Shown here: positions 1 through 5,138 of the stretch, piece by piece | How the letters are laid out: each line of letters begins with the position of its first letter | How positions within the stretch are numbered: position 1 is the first letter of the stretch | From: JAFGKM01 sp964413825 | GTDB lineage: Bacteria; Ratteibacteria; UBA8468; B48-G9; JAFGKM01 | Direction: 5' to 3' | DNA: 5,990 nt | Assembly: GCA_964413825.1 (NCBI GenBank) | Contig: CAYPTS010000087.1 | Span: 1 to 5,990 of the forward strand | Position numbers and translations under genes: made by a program | The notes under the pieces: model-generated | What the model saw: the letters and a program-made list of their open reading frames with translations, nothing else | Databases searched by the model: none | Told to the model about the DNA's origin: nothing

Positions 1-168
1 GGCAACGTTGCACTGCCTGTCTTCACGAAAGGTAAATTCATACGCCTTCTTCTTTTTATCATATTTACCGCAGTCGGATTTACCCTTAACCGTTACGTAC
101 CGGAGATACGGACGTTCGGATGGGGATTTACCTTCGGCATGGTGTGCATGGCAATCCTTACCGGCTGA
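1..168 (+). CDS. C-terminal end of an unidentified membrane protein (5' end outside window)
   Basis: Frame 1 is open from the first base and ends at TGA 166-168, giving the last 55 residues of a protein that starts before the window. The piece has two hydrophobic stretches: roughly residues 15-28 (a run of Leu/Phe/Ile followed by TAVGF) and residues 39-54 near the C-terminus. Between them lies a polar link with Arg, Tyr, Pro and Glu, so this looks like the end of a polytopic inner-membrane protein. It lies 39 bp upstream of the ferritin/VIT1 gene on the same strand and is probably co-transcribed with it. I do not recognise the family from this fragment. The overlapping +1 frame (8-208) also lacks stops, but it looks like noise and this frame has membrane-protein composition. 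Confidence 0.6.
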   Translation, partial: GNVALPVFTKGKFIRLLLFIIFTAVGFTLNRYVPEIRTFGWGFTFGMVCMAILTG

Positions 169-207
169 CCGTGCCGCCGAAAAAAGCGAATCGAAGGAGA
201 ACGGATA

Positions 208-1065
208 ATGCTCGACGAAACCACTAAAAAAAAGGTCCTGACCTTTCAGGAAAACGAAATCACCGAACACTTCATCTATAGAAAACTTGCGGAAAGGATG
301 AAAGATGCCCGCAACAAAGAAATCCTCGAACGTATCGCTTCTGAAGAATTGCGGCACCATGAAATATGGAAACAGTATACGGAAGAACCTGTAAAACCCT
401 GCAAATTCAAAATATGGTTTTACACTTTTCTTTCAAAGGTATTCGGCATAACATTCGGCATAAAACTGATGGAAAAAGGCGAAGGCGAAGCGGAAGCATC
501 TTATAGGGACGTGTCGAAATTCATACCGGAAGCCGAGAAAATAGCACATGAAGAAGAAACGCATGAAAAACAACTCATAGGACTGATAGACGAGGAACGG
601 CTGAAATACGTCGGTTCAATGGTGCTCGGCTTAAATGACGCCCTTGTGGAACTTACGGGCGCGCTGGCAGGTTTCACCCTTGCGCTGCAGAACGTACGGC
701 TCATTGCCGTCACCGGATTGATTACAGGGATAGCGGCTTCCCTGTCAATGGCGGCATCAGAATACCTTTCCACAAAGACAGAGGGGGAAACCAAGAATCC
801 GCTGAAGGCATCTTTTTATACCGGCGTCGCTTACGTTCTGGCAGTAGCCGTTTTAGTCTTTCCGTACTTCTTTTTCAAAAACATATACCTTTGCCTTGCC
901 TGTACGGTTTTCAATGCAATCGTCCTGATTTTCATCTTCTCGTTCTATATTTCAGTGGCAAAAGACCTTTCATTCAGGAAAAGGTTTTTTGAGATGGCGC
1001 CGGTTACCCTCGGGATAGCCGCACTGACCTTCGCCATAGGATTCCTAATCAGAAAATTTATGTGA
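208..1065 (+). CDS. Ferritin-like domain fused to VIT1/CCC1 metal transporter (MbfA-type)
   Basis: This is a predicted inner-membrane Fe(II)/Mn(II) transporter of 285 residues. Residues 1-130 form a rubrerythrin/ferritin-like helical bundle with di-iron-type motifs: E17 and E20 in the first helix, EELRHH at 46-51, E89/E92/E94/E96 in the third helix, and EEETHE at 115-120. Residues 134-285 are a VIT1/CCC1 domain with the family signature GLNDALVELTGALAGF (141-156) and SMAASEYLSTK (180-190). Hydrophobic segments lie near 138-160, 163-187, 203-223, 226-250 and 264-282. In characterised fusions of this kind, such as MbfA, the ferritin-like part senses or oxidises iron and the membrane part exports it. 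Export here is inferred, and manganese is possible. The start is ATG 208, with an AAGGAG-type ribosome site at about 194-199. A membrane-protein gene lies upstream and a URO-D-like gene 23 bp downstream. No Fur or MntR site could be assigned. Confidence 0.88.
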   Translation: MLDETTKKKVLTFQENEITEHFIYRKLAERMKDARNKEILERIASEELRHHEIWKQYTEEPVKPCKFKIWFYTFLSKVFGITFGIKLMEKGEGEAEASYRDVSKFIPEAEKIAHEEETHEKQLIGLIDEERLKYVGSMVLGLNDALVELTGALAGFTLALQNVRLIAVTGLITGIAASLSMAASEYLSTKTEGETKNPLKASFYTGVAYVLAVAVLVFPYFFFKNIYLCLACTVFNAIVLIFIFSFYISVAKDLSFRKRFFEMAPVTLGIAALTFAIGFLIRKFM

Positions 1066-1088
1066 ACCGGCAACAATCGGAGAAATGA

Positions 1089-2096
1089 ATGACAAAGAAA
1101 GAGCGTGTGATAAAATCACTGCATCACGAACAACCCGACATAACGCCATACAGCATATCCATGACAATTCCCGCACAGGAAAGAATGGCCGCATACTACG
1201 GAGACAGCGGATTCAGTGACAAGCTCGGCAATCATATCTTCTGCGTAACAAGGCAATTAAAAAACGCGCAAGTCAAACCGGAGCAGATTCTCCAGGCGGA
1301 TGAATTCGGAGTAGTATGGGATAAGAGCGTTGACAAAGATATCGGCATCGTGCATGAGTATCCTGTCAACGAAAAAAACGTTGAGACATATCCCTTTCCA
1401 GATCCGGAAAACGATGATTACTACAGCCATATACCGGCGCTGTTGAAGGAACGCGCCGACTCTTTCCTTGAAGCCTCGATAGGCTTCAGCCTTTTTGAGA
1501 GAGCATGGACGCTGGCGGGGATGGAAAAAGTCCTCCTGTCCTTTGTCGACAACCCCGCATTCATAGAAACTCTGCTTGACAGGTTGACCGACTGGCTTAT
1601 CAAATGCGTCAGAAAGTTTTCTGCGTTTAACGACATTAATGCCATACACTTCGGCGACGACTGGGGACAGCAGCACGGACTGATTATGGGACCTGTATGC
1701 TGGCGCAAATATCTGAAACCTCGGCTGGCAGAGATTTATGGAGAGGTAAAAAAACACAACAAATACGTTTCCATTCATTCATGCGGAGACATACAGGAAA
1801 TACTCCCCGACCTTATAGAAATAGGTCTGAATATTTTTAATCCATTCCAACCCGAAGTTATGGACGTTAATAAAATGAAAGAGCTTTACGGGGGCCGCCT
1901 GACATTTTTCGGGGGAATAAGCCTGCAGAAAACGCTTTCCTTCGGAACGCCCGAGGACGTAAAAGCTGAAGTGCTGGACAGAATTGAAAAAATCGGCAAA
2001 AACGGCGGGTATATTGCCTCTCCGTGCCACGCGATAACAAAGGATGTACCTGCGGAAAACATTGACATGCTTATTAAAACCCTGCAGTCTCAGTAA
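1089..2096 (+). CDS. URO-D superfamily protein, MtaA/CmuA methyltransferase-like
   Basis: A 335-residue protein of the uroporphyrinogen decarboxylase (TIM-barrel) superfamily. It opens with TKKERVIKSLHHEQPDITPY, the usual start of the cobalamin or corrinoid methyltransferase-like branch. The zinc-ligand pattern of MtaA/CmuA-type enzymes is visible: H230-S-C232 in SIHSCGD, then a distant C313 in SPCHAI. FGDDWGQQHGLIMGP, about residues 188-202, and FFGGISLQ, about 273-280, also match this branch. The PVWxMRQAGR substrate-binding signature of true HemE is absent, so haem synthesis is not supported. A likely role is methyl transfer from a methylated substrate or corrinoid protein to a thiol or cobamide; the substrate is unknown, and no corrinoid protein or activator gene is in view. 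The start is ATG 1089 with GGAGA 5 nt upstream; ATG 1085 is in another frame. It sits in the + strand operon between the metal transporter and the HEAT genes. Confidence 0.85.
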   Translation: MTKKERVIKSLHHEQPDITPYSISMTIPAQERMAAYYGDSGFSDKLGNHIFCVTRQLKNAQVKPEQILQADEFGVVWDKSVDKDIGIVHEYPVNEKNVETYPFPDPENDDYYSHIPALLKERADSFLEASIGFSLFERAWTLAGMEKVLLSFVDNPAFIETLLDRLTDWLIKCVRKFSAFNDINAIHFGDDWGQQHGLIMGPVCWRKYLKPRLAEIYGEVKKHNKYVSIHSCGDIQEILPDLIEIGLNIFNPFQPEVMDVNKMKELYGGRLTFFGGISLQKTLSFGTPEDVKAEVLDRIEKIGKNGGYIASPCHAITKDVPAENIDMLIKTLQSQ

Positions 2097-2116
2097 CACC
2101 ATTATTTATCTTAATC

Positions 2117-3103
2117 ATGAATAGCCTGACGAAAATGCAAAAACTGGCAGTTTTGACATCCTTTCTTATATTTTTAGCGGGAACTATACCATCCCTGCAC
2201 GCCGATGAAGTGGACCAGTTAATAAACCTCCTACAGGATACGGACATCGAAGTACGGCATGAATCGGCGACAATCCTCGGGGAAATCGGAGACAGCCGCG
2301 CGTTAAACCCTCTTGTTGAAGCACTGAATGACCCGGAAGAATATGTCAGGTGGGCCGCTGCAAGAGCGCTCGGAGAGATGAAAGACAAACGGGCAGTTGA
2401 ACCGCTGATTGAGGCACTGGGAGATGAATTCGAGGATGTCCGGCGCATGGCGGTGAAATCCCTCGGTACAATCGGAGACAAAAGGGCAGTAAAACCTCTT
2501 ATTCAATCCCTGAAAGATAAAGACTGGATGGTCAGGAAAGATACAGTAAGAGCACTCGGAGAAATAGGAGATGAAGCGGCAATAGAACCTCTTGTTTCCG
2601 CTCTGAACGACGATGAAATTTCCGACACGGTGGAAAGCATTCTTTATCAATTCGGAGAGCCGGCAGTCAAACCGTTGATTACGGCGTTGAAACAGAAGGA
2701 ACTGCGGAGAGGAGCGGTGGAAATTCTTAGCAGGATAGAAAGCAAAACGGCTATAGGACCTCTTATTGCGGTGACCGGCGATGAAGATTCACATGTCCGG
2801 AAAATCGCGGCGAACGCCCTGGGAAAAATGCAGGACGCACGGGCAACGGATGCACTCATTAATCTGCTGACCGACGAAAAAGGAGACGTGCGGTGCGAGG
2901 CGGCGGATGCACTGAGAAAAATAAAGGATAGAAGAGCCATCGGGCCGTTAATTGCGGCATTTAAAATTGAAAAACCTCCCATTTTTATAAGCAAGGTACA
3001 GGATGCACTGCAGGAGATAACGGGAATAACGTCCTGCCATCACCCCGGGCAGTGGGAAAAGTGGTGGATGGAAAACAGGGACGGGACATTTTTAGAAAAA
3101 TGA
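2117..3103 (+). CDS. Exported HEAT-repeat (PBS-lyase-like) protein, about nine repeats
   Basis: 328 residues. An N-terminal signal peptide (charged MNSLTKMQK, hydrophobic 10-24) has a likely cleavage after LHA at residue 29, so the mature protein should be periplasmic or surface exposed. From residue 31 to 303 it consists of about nine short HEAT/PBS-lyase repeats of the form PLIxALxDxxxxVRxxAxxALGxIGDxRA. Most are exactly 31 residues (63-93, 94-124, 125-155, 213-243, 244-274). Repeats 5 and 6 are shorter (156-183, 184-212) and have degenerate helices. The C-terminus (LQEITG, then WEKWW around 313-317, then N320) is the usual cap of this family. Such proteins are protein-binding scaffolds, and no catalytic residues are visible. 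The ribosome site is weak; M7 at 2135 is an alternative start but would still keep the signal peptide core. It follows the URO-D gene by 20 bp and overlaps the next HEAT gene by ATGA. Confidence 0.85.
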   Translation: MNSLTKMQKLAVLTSFLIFLAGTIPSLHADEVDQLINLLQDTDIEVRHESATILGEIGDSRALNPLVEALNDPEEYVRWAAARALGEMKDKRAVEPLIEALGDEFEDVRRMAVKSLGTIGDKRAVKPLIQSLKDKDWMVRKDTVRALGEIGDEAAIEPLVSALNDDEISDTVESILYQFGEPAVKPLITALKQKELRRGAVEILSRIESKTAIGPLIAVTGDEDSHVRKIAANALGKMQDARATDALINLLTDEKGDVRCEAADALRKIKDRRAIGPLIAAFKIEKPPIFISKVQDALQEITGITSCHHPGQWEKWWMENRDGTFLEK

Positions 3104-3582
3104 AGAGCAAATTTTTATATTGTTTAATCTTATTTCTTCCGCTTGTTGTTTCTTCTGCAACAAGAACAGGTGAGTTGTCAGAATTACTGAAAAACGGAAG
3201 TGTACAGGAAAGACGGGAGGCGGCAATATCCCTGGGAGAAACCGGAGACCCCCTTGCGGTTCACCCTCTTATTGAAGCACTCCGGCAACCGAAGTATATC
3301 TCCGAGAAGGCGGCGGAATCTCTGGTCAGGATAGGCAGTGCATCGGTGAAACCTCTCATTGATAGACTGGAAGAAACAACCGACAGAGACCTGCAGAAAA
3401 AAATACTCAAACTCCTGGGTGAAATAGGCGACAAGAAAGCAATCGAGCCGCTTCTTCACGCACTGGGCGACGAAAACCACCGAACGGTCATATCTATCAT
3501 CATAAGTTATTCTCATTTTTCACCCATTTCATTACTCAACGGAGACTTCTACGGGAAAGGAGGGAATACCGAGTATCTTTGA
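3100..3582 (+). CDS. Second exported HEAT-repeat protein, apparently 3'-truncated
   Basis: 160 residues from ATG 3100, which overlaps the preceding stop as ATGA (3100-3103), suggesting translational coupling. The frame extends back to an upstream ATG at 3052, but that start would be inside the previous gene and would bury the signal peptide, so 3100 is preferred. MKSKFLYCLILFLPLVVSSA (1-20) is a signal peptide, followed by HEAT/PBS-lyase repeats from about residue 24 to 130 (ending KKAIEPLLHALGDENHRTV). After V130 (base 3489) the pattern stops abruptly. The last 30 residues (ISIIISYSHF, then a Gly/Asn-rich tail) have no HEAT character and no WEKWW-type cap like that of the paralogue upstream. 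The final 51 bases are antisense to the end of the DUF2283 gene. The sequence therefore suggests a gene cut by recombination, with the tail being read-through into foreign DNA. Whether the short product is stable is unknown. Confidence 0.65.
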   Translation: MKSKFLYCLILFLPLVVSSATRTGELSELLKNGSVQERREAAISLGETGDPLAVHPLIEALRQPKYISEKAAESLVRIGSASVKPLIDRLEETTDRDLQKKILKLLGEIGDKKAIEPLLHALGDENHRTVISIIISYSHFSPISLLNGDFYGKGGNTEYL

Positions 3583-3741
3583 GACATAGAGTCTTTCTAT
3601 TCCGATAATTTTACCCTCCTTGTCTTTCTTAAAGATAACTCCTTCTCCGGCTTCTTCGCAAATATACTCATCCTCAGGATTGCCGAACCATATATCCATA
3701 GTGTCGCTTTCCTTGTGATACTTTACCAGGACTCTTTTCAT
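3532..3741 (-). CDS. DUF2283 family small protein
   Basis: 69 residues. The pattern VKYHKESDTMDIWFG (6-20), then EEAGEGVIFKKDKEGKIIGIE and SK, matches DUF2283. These are small beta-rich proteins (typically Y-D-x-x-x-D-x-L-Y-I, then a V-x-x-D-x-x-G-x-x-V-G-I-E core). They are often found beside toxin-antitoxin genes, and their biochemical function is not established. It begins 13 bp after the hicA stop codon on the same strand and is therefore probably the third gene of the hicBA transcript. AAAGGA in the last codons of hicA is about 16 nt from its ATG, a weak or distant ribosome site. Its 3' end overlaps the + strand HEAT reading frame. Function as an extra antitoxin or regulator would be pure inference. 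Confidence 0.72.
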   Translation of the reverse strand: MKRVLVKYHKESDTMDIWFGNPEDEYICEEAGEGVIFKKDKEGKIIGIERLYVSKILGIPSFPVEVSVE

Positions 3742-3754
3742 AAGAGATTAAAAA

Positions 3755-3988
3755 TCATTTTCCTTTCTTAAGTTTCAGAAATTCATCCACGCTTAAACCG
3801 GCTCTCTTAATCTGTGCCTTCAAAAGAGCAGGTGCCAGTTCTTTATGGTCGGGAATTACCAAAATCGGGAAACCCGGGCGGTCATTGGAAAGAATCATAT
3901 GGCTGCCTTCCTGTCTTGCAAGGTAATAGCCGATTTCAGAAAACATTTTTACCGCCTCTTTCCCGGAAATATTGGCAAGCCGTCCCAT
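3755..3988 (-). CDS. hicA: HicA-family mRNA interferase toxin
   Basis: 77 residues, the normal length for HicA, a small double-stranded-RNA-binding-fold ribonuclease that cleaves mRNA and tmRNA. The N-terminus (SGKEAVKMFSEIGYYLARQEGSH, residues 8-30) carries the conserved G28-S-H30 with the catalytic histidine. IPDHKELAPALLKAQIKRAGLSVDEF (45-70) matches the P-x-H-x-E-L, then L-x-x-I-x-R-x-A-G-L-S-x-x-E-F signature. The start ATG overlaps the hicB stop as TGATG (one shared base), a typical coupling; a TTG directly upstream (3991) is a possible but less likely start. AGAGG about 10 nt upstream lies inside hicB. The antitoxin gene comes first, the less common hicBA order. All conserved residues appear intact, so the toxin is probably functional. 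Confidence 0.88.
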   Translation of the reverse strand: MGRLANISGKEAVKMFSEIGYYLARQEGSHMILSNDRPGFPILVIPDHKELAPALLKAQIKRAGLSVDEFLKLKKGK

Positions 3989-4209
3989 CAAACCATTACC
4001 TCTACAAAGCGTGTTTCTTCCGAAGGGATAATTCTATGCTTTTCTTGTGCAACCTTCAGATAGCCCTTAATCGCTTCCTGAACGTTAAGCATAACCTCTT
4101 CTTCACTTTTTCCCTGAGCCATGCATCCGGGTAAAGAGGGAACGTCGGCAACATAACCATTATATTCGGTGTCATACTCCAGATAGACCTTAAATTTTAC
4201 TTTGTCCAT
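3988..4209 (-). CDS. hicB: HicB-family antitoxin, single-domain (no HTH)
   Basis: 73 residues matching the HicB N-terminal RNase-H-like fold: YDTEYNGYVADVPSLPGCMA (12-31), QGKSEEEV (32-39), then a helix with NVQEAIKGYL (42-51). Full-length HicB antitoxins often carry a C-terminal HTH or ribbon-helix-helix DNA-binding domain. This one ends soon after the fold (FVEVMV), so it can be expected to bind and block HicA, while operon autoregulation is uncertain. The start ATG has a strong GAGGAGAG ribosome site (about 4216-4223). It is the first gene of the - strand hicBA-DUF2283 unit and has a good promoter just upstream (4236-4264). Confidence 0.88.
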   Translation of the reverse strand: MDKVKFKVYLEYDTEYNGYVADVPSLPGCMAQGKSEEEVMLNVQEAIKGYLKVAQEKHRIIPSEETRFVEVMV

Positions 4210-4235
4210 TTTTTTCTCTCCTCACTGTTTATAGA

Positions 4236-4264
4236 ATTTTACCGTATAGCAGAAAAGAAGTCAA
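4236..4264 (-). promoter_or_regulatory. Predicted sigma70 promoter of hicB-hicA-DUF2283
   Basis: On the - strand, TTGACT (4259-4264; 5 of 6 to TTGACA), an exact 17-base spacer and TAAAAT (4236-4241; 5 of 6 to TATAAT). The predicted transcript start is near 4229, leaving an approximately 20-nt leader that contains the hicB ribosome site. Confidence 0.65.
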
Positions 4265-4283
4265 GAAAAACGGGGGAGAAATC

Positions 4284-4303
4284 AGGTGTCCAATAGGTGT
4301 CCA
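4284..4303. repeat. Tandem 9-bp repeat upstream of the hicBA promoter
   Basis: AGGTGTCCA occurs twice (4284-4292 and 4295-4303), separated by AT, so the period is 11 bp, about one helical turn. The pair lies 20 bp upstream of the predicted -35 box. It could be a regulator-binding site or a remnant of a mobile-element end; the sequence alone does not decide. Confidence 0.5.
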
Positions 4304-4399
4304 TTTGATGTTCAAAAATGGGGTATAATAGGGAAATATCGGGGAATATGACAAATGGGGAAAAGCCTTCTGTATCAAAGGATTTACCGTGTTTTCAGG

Positions 4400-4413
4400 G
4401 ATTTTTGAAAATC
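4400..4413. repeat. Short inverted repeat next to the half-tRNA
   Basis: GATTTT-TG-AAAATC, perfect 6-bp arms around a 2-bp centre, lies 7 bp beyond the point where tRNA similarity ends. It is too AT-rich to be a convincing terminator. It might mark a recombination site, but such short AT palindromes also arise by chance. Confidence 0.35.
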
Positions 4414-4420
4414 GGCAAAA

Positions 4421-4462
4421 AGGCATTACAAGTGCCCTGCTCTACCACTGAGCTAAGGTGGC
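4421..4462 (-). pseudogene. 5' half of tRNA-Thr(TGT), truncated after the anticodon stem
   Basis: Read on the - strand from 4462, this is a regular tRNA 5' half. It has the acceptor strand GCCACCT, linker TA, D-arm GCTC-AGTGGTA-GAGC, linker A, and an anticodon arm GGGCA-CTTGTAA-TGCCT with four Watson-Crick pairs plus one G-T pair. The 7-base loop has T33 and anticodon TGT, so it would read the threonine codon ACA. After base 4421 the variable loop, a T-arm with paired stem, and the returning acceptor strand (AGGTGGC) are all missing. The following 200 bases contain no matching 3' half. The region upstream (4463-4480) has a TTGACA but no correctly spaced -10. It cannot make a normal tRNA. It may be a remnant left by insertion or recombination at a tRNA gene, or one end of a misassembled contig. 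Confidence 0.75.
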
Positions 4463-4527
4463 TAAATTCTTACCTGTCAATAACTTGACTTCATCTGCCA
4501 TCTAATGAAAAAACAGAAAAAATCCGG

Positions 4528-4986
4528 TTATTTATTTTTATATTCCGTAACAGGAAGACTGGCAGTACCCGCGTAAAACACCACGATTTCCACAGGTACT
4601 TTGCCCTCATTGCGTCCAAAATGCCACGTATCAACCACCTCTATTATAGCATCGCCTGCCTTCAGGTGCATGACCGCACCGCTTTCAGTCTCTACCATAA
4701 GTTCCCCTTCCAGCATGTATCCCGCATTAATCACCGGATGTTTGTGCATGGGCAGGGTTGCGCCGGCAGGTATATTTATCTTCAGGACGCTGATTTCAGG
4801 CCGTTCCGACGGATAATTCGGCAAAAGATTTCCATCCCAGCTTTTAGCGCTTTTTGCCAGCACTGTGGACTCAGCACTCCTGTTTTCTTCAACCGCGGAT
4901 GCCCTGCGTTCTTCAACCTTCAGACTGGCGCATCCTGAAAAAAACAGCAGAACAATCAAAAACATCTTAATAAATCCAATTCTCAT
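4528..4986 (-). CDS. Cupin-fold lipoprotein
   Basis: 152 residues. A lipoprotein signal is visible: MRIGFIK, hydrophobic 8-16, then FSGC with the lipid-attached Cys at 19. A polar linker of about 45 residues follows, then one small cupin barrel (about 62-145). Motif 1 is G75-ATLPM-H81-K-H83-PVI-N87 with GYMLEGEL following; motif 2 is GDAIIEVVDTWHFGRN with H122. The three histidines could hold a metal, but the glutamate of the classic cupin motif is replaced by Asn/Ala. The reaction or ligand is unknown; it may be a sensor or binding protein anchored to the membrane facing the periplasm. A strong GGGAGGA ribosome site lies 5 nt before ATG 4986. It is downstream of the Nif3-like gene on the same strand, 148 bp away, and probably has its own promoter. 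Confidence 0.85.
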   Translation of the reverse strand: MRIGFIKMFLIVLLFFSGCASLKVEERRASAVEENRSAESTVLAKSAKSWDGNLLPNYPSERPEISVLKINIPAGATLPMHKHPVINAGYMLEGELMVETESGAVMHLKAGDAIIEVVDTWHFGRNEGKVPVEIVVFYAGTASLPVTEYKNK

Positions 4987-5029
4987 GGTTTCCTCCCGTC
5001 AGATATTTCAAAGGTTCTCTCATCCTGTA

Positions 5030-5047
5030 TCTCTCCAATAAGAGAGA
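5030..5047 (-). other. Small hairpin in the leader of the cupin gene
   Basis: TCTCTC (5030-5035) and GAGAGA (5042-5047) form 6 bp around a 6-base loop, about 44 bases upstream of the cupin ATG. There is no following T-run on the - strand, so this is not a terminator. It may be a leader structure or chance. Confidence 0.25.
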
Positions 5048-5109
5048 AAAGATTCTAACGATAACAAAACTACTGCATTGCAACGCTGTATATACTCTGG
5101 CCTTCTGGT

Positions 5110-5138
5110 CTTATAAAAATGCAATGAGATGGTTTCAG
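5110..5138 (-). promoter_or_regulatory. Possible promoter for the cupin lipoprotein gene
   Basis: On the - strand, CTGAAA (5133-5138; 4 of 6), a 17-base spacer and TATAAG (5110-5115; 5 of 6). The -35 box overlaps the stop codon of the Nif3-like gene. It would give a leader of about 115 nt. The match is weak and other AT-rich hexamers lie nearby. Confidence 0.28.

Larger units (their letters stand above)
4210..4527. other. Gene-free stretch between hicB and the cupin gene
   Basis: About 318 bases without a credible protein gene. Going up in coordinate it holds the hicBA leader and promoter, the AGGTGTCCA tandem repeat, an AT-rich stretch with a short palindrome, the tRNA-Thr 5' half, and about 65 bases of unassigned spacer up to the cupin stop codon. 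The 65-aa - strand frame at 4229-4426 overlaps the promoter and enters the tRNA remnant, so it is not counted as a gene. Confidence 0.6.

Noticed and set aside
8..208. 66-residue + strand frame before the VIT1 fusion gene
   Set aside because: It overlaps the open membrane-protein frame ending at 168, has no ribosome site and shows a mixed, low-complexity composition; it is a shadow frame.
1089..2096. hemE (uroporphyrinogen decarboxylase) call
   Set aside because: The HemE N-terminal arginine signature is missing, and the zinc-ligand pattern fits the methyltransferase branch.
3052..3102. Longer start for the second HEAT gene at ATG 3052
   Set aside because: It would overlap the preceding gene by 52 bases and place charged residues before the signal peptide; ATG 3100 with ATGA overlap is far more natural.
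2117..3489. Repetitive DNA suggestive of a CRISPR or satellite array
   Set aside because: The roughly 93-base periodicity is the 31-residue HEAT protein repeat; the DNA repeats are divergent and fully coding.
4324..4329. Perfect TATAAT on the + strand
   Set aside because: No acceptable -35 at 16-18 bases (TTGATG is only 13 bases away) and no + strand gene follows.
4400..4421. Degenerate T-arm that would complete the tRNA
   Set aside because: A TTC-containing loop can be drawn, but only 3 pairs form, and no acceptor strand complementary to GCCACCT follows.
4229..4426. 65-residue - strand frame upstream of hicB
   Set aside because: It starts in the tRNA remnant, covers the hicBA promoter and repeats, and is rich in Phe/Pro/Ser from AT-rich DNA; no family recognised.
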